DNA of 64,000 bases from Candidatus Thiothrix sulfatifontis (lineage in GTDB: Bacteria; Pseudomonadota; Gammaproteobacteria; Thiotrichales; Thiotrichaceae). The stretch lies in the NCBI GenBank assembly GCA_022828425.1, contig CP094685.1:1798001-1862000 (forward strand), read 5' to 3'. The notes beneath the pieces are model-generated. The model was not told the DNA's origin, made no database searches, and worked only from the letters and a program-made list of their open reading frames with translations. A program made the translations under genes and the position numbers. This document shows positions 63,229 to 64,000 of the stretch, in pieces; positions within the stretch are counted from its first letter, which is position 1, and the number at the start of each line of letters is the position of its first letter.

Positions 63229-64000
63229 CTACTGGTCGTCTGGCGCAGGCGTATTCCCCGTAACACGCGACCATAAGTGACGGATGATTTGATTGTTTTT
63301 ACGGCTAAATCCTTGCGCCAGTTTGTGACTGTCCTGCGCAAATTTAGGGTATGTCTGTGTTAGGTGTTGGTATTCTTGTTTGCCTTTTTCCTGCCACCCG
63401 CCCTGATGGTACAGCGCGGTGCGCAGCATGGTTGACCACAAATGCTTGAGTTTTATTTTCTTGGCCTCTTGCGCAGCGGCGAGGTAGCGCCCTTCGTGGT
63501 AATGGTATACACACAAGGGGATGTGATACCAATCCGGGTAAATGGGGCTGATATTAATACAATCCTGTATCAGTGCTGCCCCCCGCTCCCATTGGCCTAG
63601 CCCTATGTAAATCAAACCCGCAAGATTGTTAAGATGGCTGTCGAGCGGGTTAATGGCTTGCGCTTGGGTGATGCTATCGGCACATTGCCCGTATTCTTCT
63701 TGGAGTATGTAGGACATGGCTTGAAACAGGTGCGTGTAAGCATTATTGGGTGCTAGTTGAAGTAAACGTTCCACGGTTTGGGCAGTACGAGCGTGCAGCC
63801 GTTCAATTTCATGATATTTCAGTAAATAATCCCCACGGCAGTGGTCAGCAAACATAATCAGTGCCGGTATATCATCTGGAAATTGCTCCAGTCGCTGCTC
63901 ACAAGCACGTAACGTGGTACGAAAATTATCGTGAGAAATATTCGAGCAATACTGGCGAAATGTCACCAATACCTGATGTTGTGAACGGATGGGTTTGCCC
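63229..64000 (-). CDS. TPR-type protein (paralogue B), 5' part outside window
   Basis: The frame stays open to the window end (GKPIRSQHQVLVTFRQY at the edge), so the start lies beyond 64000. The visible 250 residues align along their length with the C-terminal half of the 61675-63210 protein, for example AQAINPLDSHLNNLAGLIYI against the same stretch there. They form TPR-like helices. The two genes lie 18 bp apart in tandem, a recent-to-moderate duplication. Confidence 0.75.
   Translation of the reverse strand, partial: GKPIRSQHQVLVTFRQYCSNISHDNFRTTLRACEQRLEQFPDDIPALIMFADHCRGDYLLKYHEIERLHARTAQTVERLLQLAPNNAYTHLFQAMSYILQEEYGQCADSITQAQAINPLDSHLNNLAGLIYIGLGQWERGAALIQDCINISPIYPDWYHIPLCVYHYHEGRYLAAAQEAKKIKLKHLWSTMLRTALYHQGGWQEKGKQEYQHLTQTYPKFAQDSHKLAQGFSRKNNQIIRHLWSRVTGNTPAPDDQ

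Overview
The window reads as chromosomal DNA of a sulfur-oxidising gammaproteobacterium of the Thiotrichales, most like Thiothrix. This assignment is an inference from protein content and gene order: pilMNOPQ-aroKB divergent from a class A penicillin-binding protein, RF3, KatG, numerous toxin-antitoxin and Rpn genes, and DUF3131/cellulose-synthase-like polysaccharide loci. No rRNA, tRNA, CRISPR array, prophage or complete insertion sequence was recognised.

Layout. 1-4.3 kb is a defence/toxin-antitoxin island: a phage abortive-infection-like protein cut by the window edge, MNT-HEPN, VapBC, TumE-TumA and an Rpn-type nuclease, with a 26-bp direct repeat on either side of the three modules. 4.3-10.2 kb holds ExbB/ExbD, KatG, and an envelope operon (BON-OmpA protein, 32-residue membrane peptide, repeat protein with 88-residue repeats). 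10.2-14.1 kb holds a YkgJ-type protein, a small GTPase with its Roadblock partner, an AT-rich protoglobin gene, a 72-bp fossil of a second Roadblock gene, and OpgC. 14.1-34.9 kb is a large exopolysaccharide (EPS) and signalling region. A leftward operon encodes HPt, H-NOX, hybrid kinase, coiled-coil protein, DUF3131 protein and a probable outer-membrane protein. Next to it are a response regulator with a SpoIIE-type PP2C phosphatase and a FIST-hybrid kinase pair. A rightward operon encodes STAS, an NDP-sugar pyrophosphorylase, an RsbW-like kinase, a GH2 hydrolase, a cellulose-synthase-like GT2 and a DUF3131 protein. 34.9-45.1 kb is conserved housekeeping: aroB, aroK, pilQPONM, ponA. 45.2-51.2 kb is an AT-rich accessory cluster built around an MNIO (DUF692) enzyme, a DUF2063 partner and an 869-residue ferritin-like protein with a Cys-rich C-terminus. 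51.2-64 kb holds a NarL-type two-component system, a glycerate kinase interrupted by an in-frame stop, a DUF455 protein, a tandem-SLT transglycosylase, a small accessory patch (Uma2 remnant, XisH/XisI, a 40-residue membrane peptide, 8-bp tandem repeats), prfC and two tandem TPR-type regulators.

How the genes may work together. (1) The EPS region has the parts of a complete circuit: nitric oxide sensor, kinase, HPt, PP2C regulator, STAS/anti-sigma partner switch and polysaccharide machinery. The wiring is inferred from gene order. (2) The MNIO cluster looks like a peptide-modification system whose probable substrate is not a small peptide but a Cys-rich domain (residues 700-772) on a large ferritin-like enzyme. 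An intrinsic terminator lies between the substrate gene and the modifying enzymes. I regard this as the best candidate for an undescribed system here. Sequence fossils are also frequent: a Roadblock tail, an Uma2 tail, a split glycerate kinase, and a 28-bp-arm palindrome inserted in frame into the GH2 gene.
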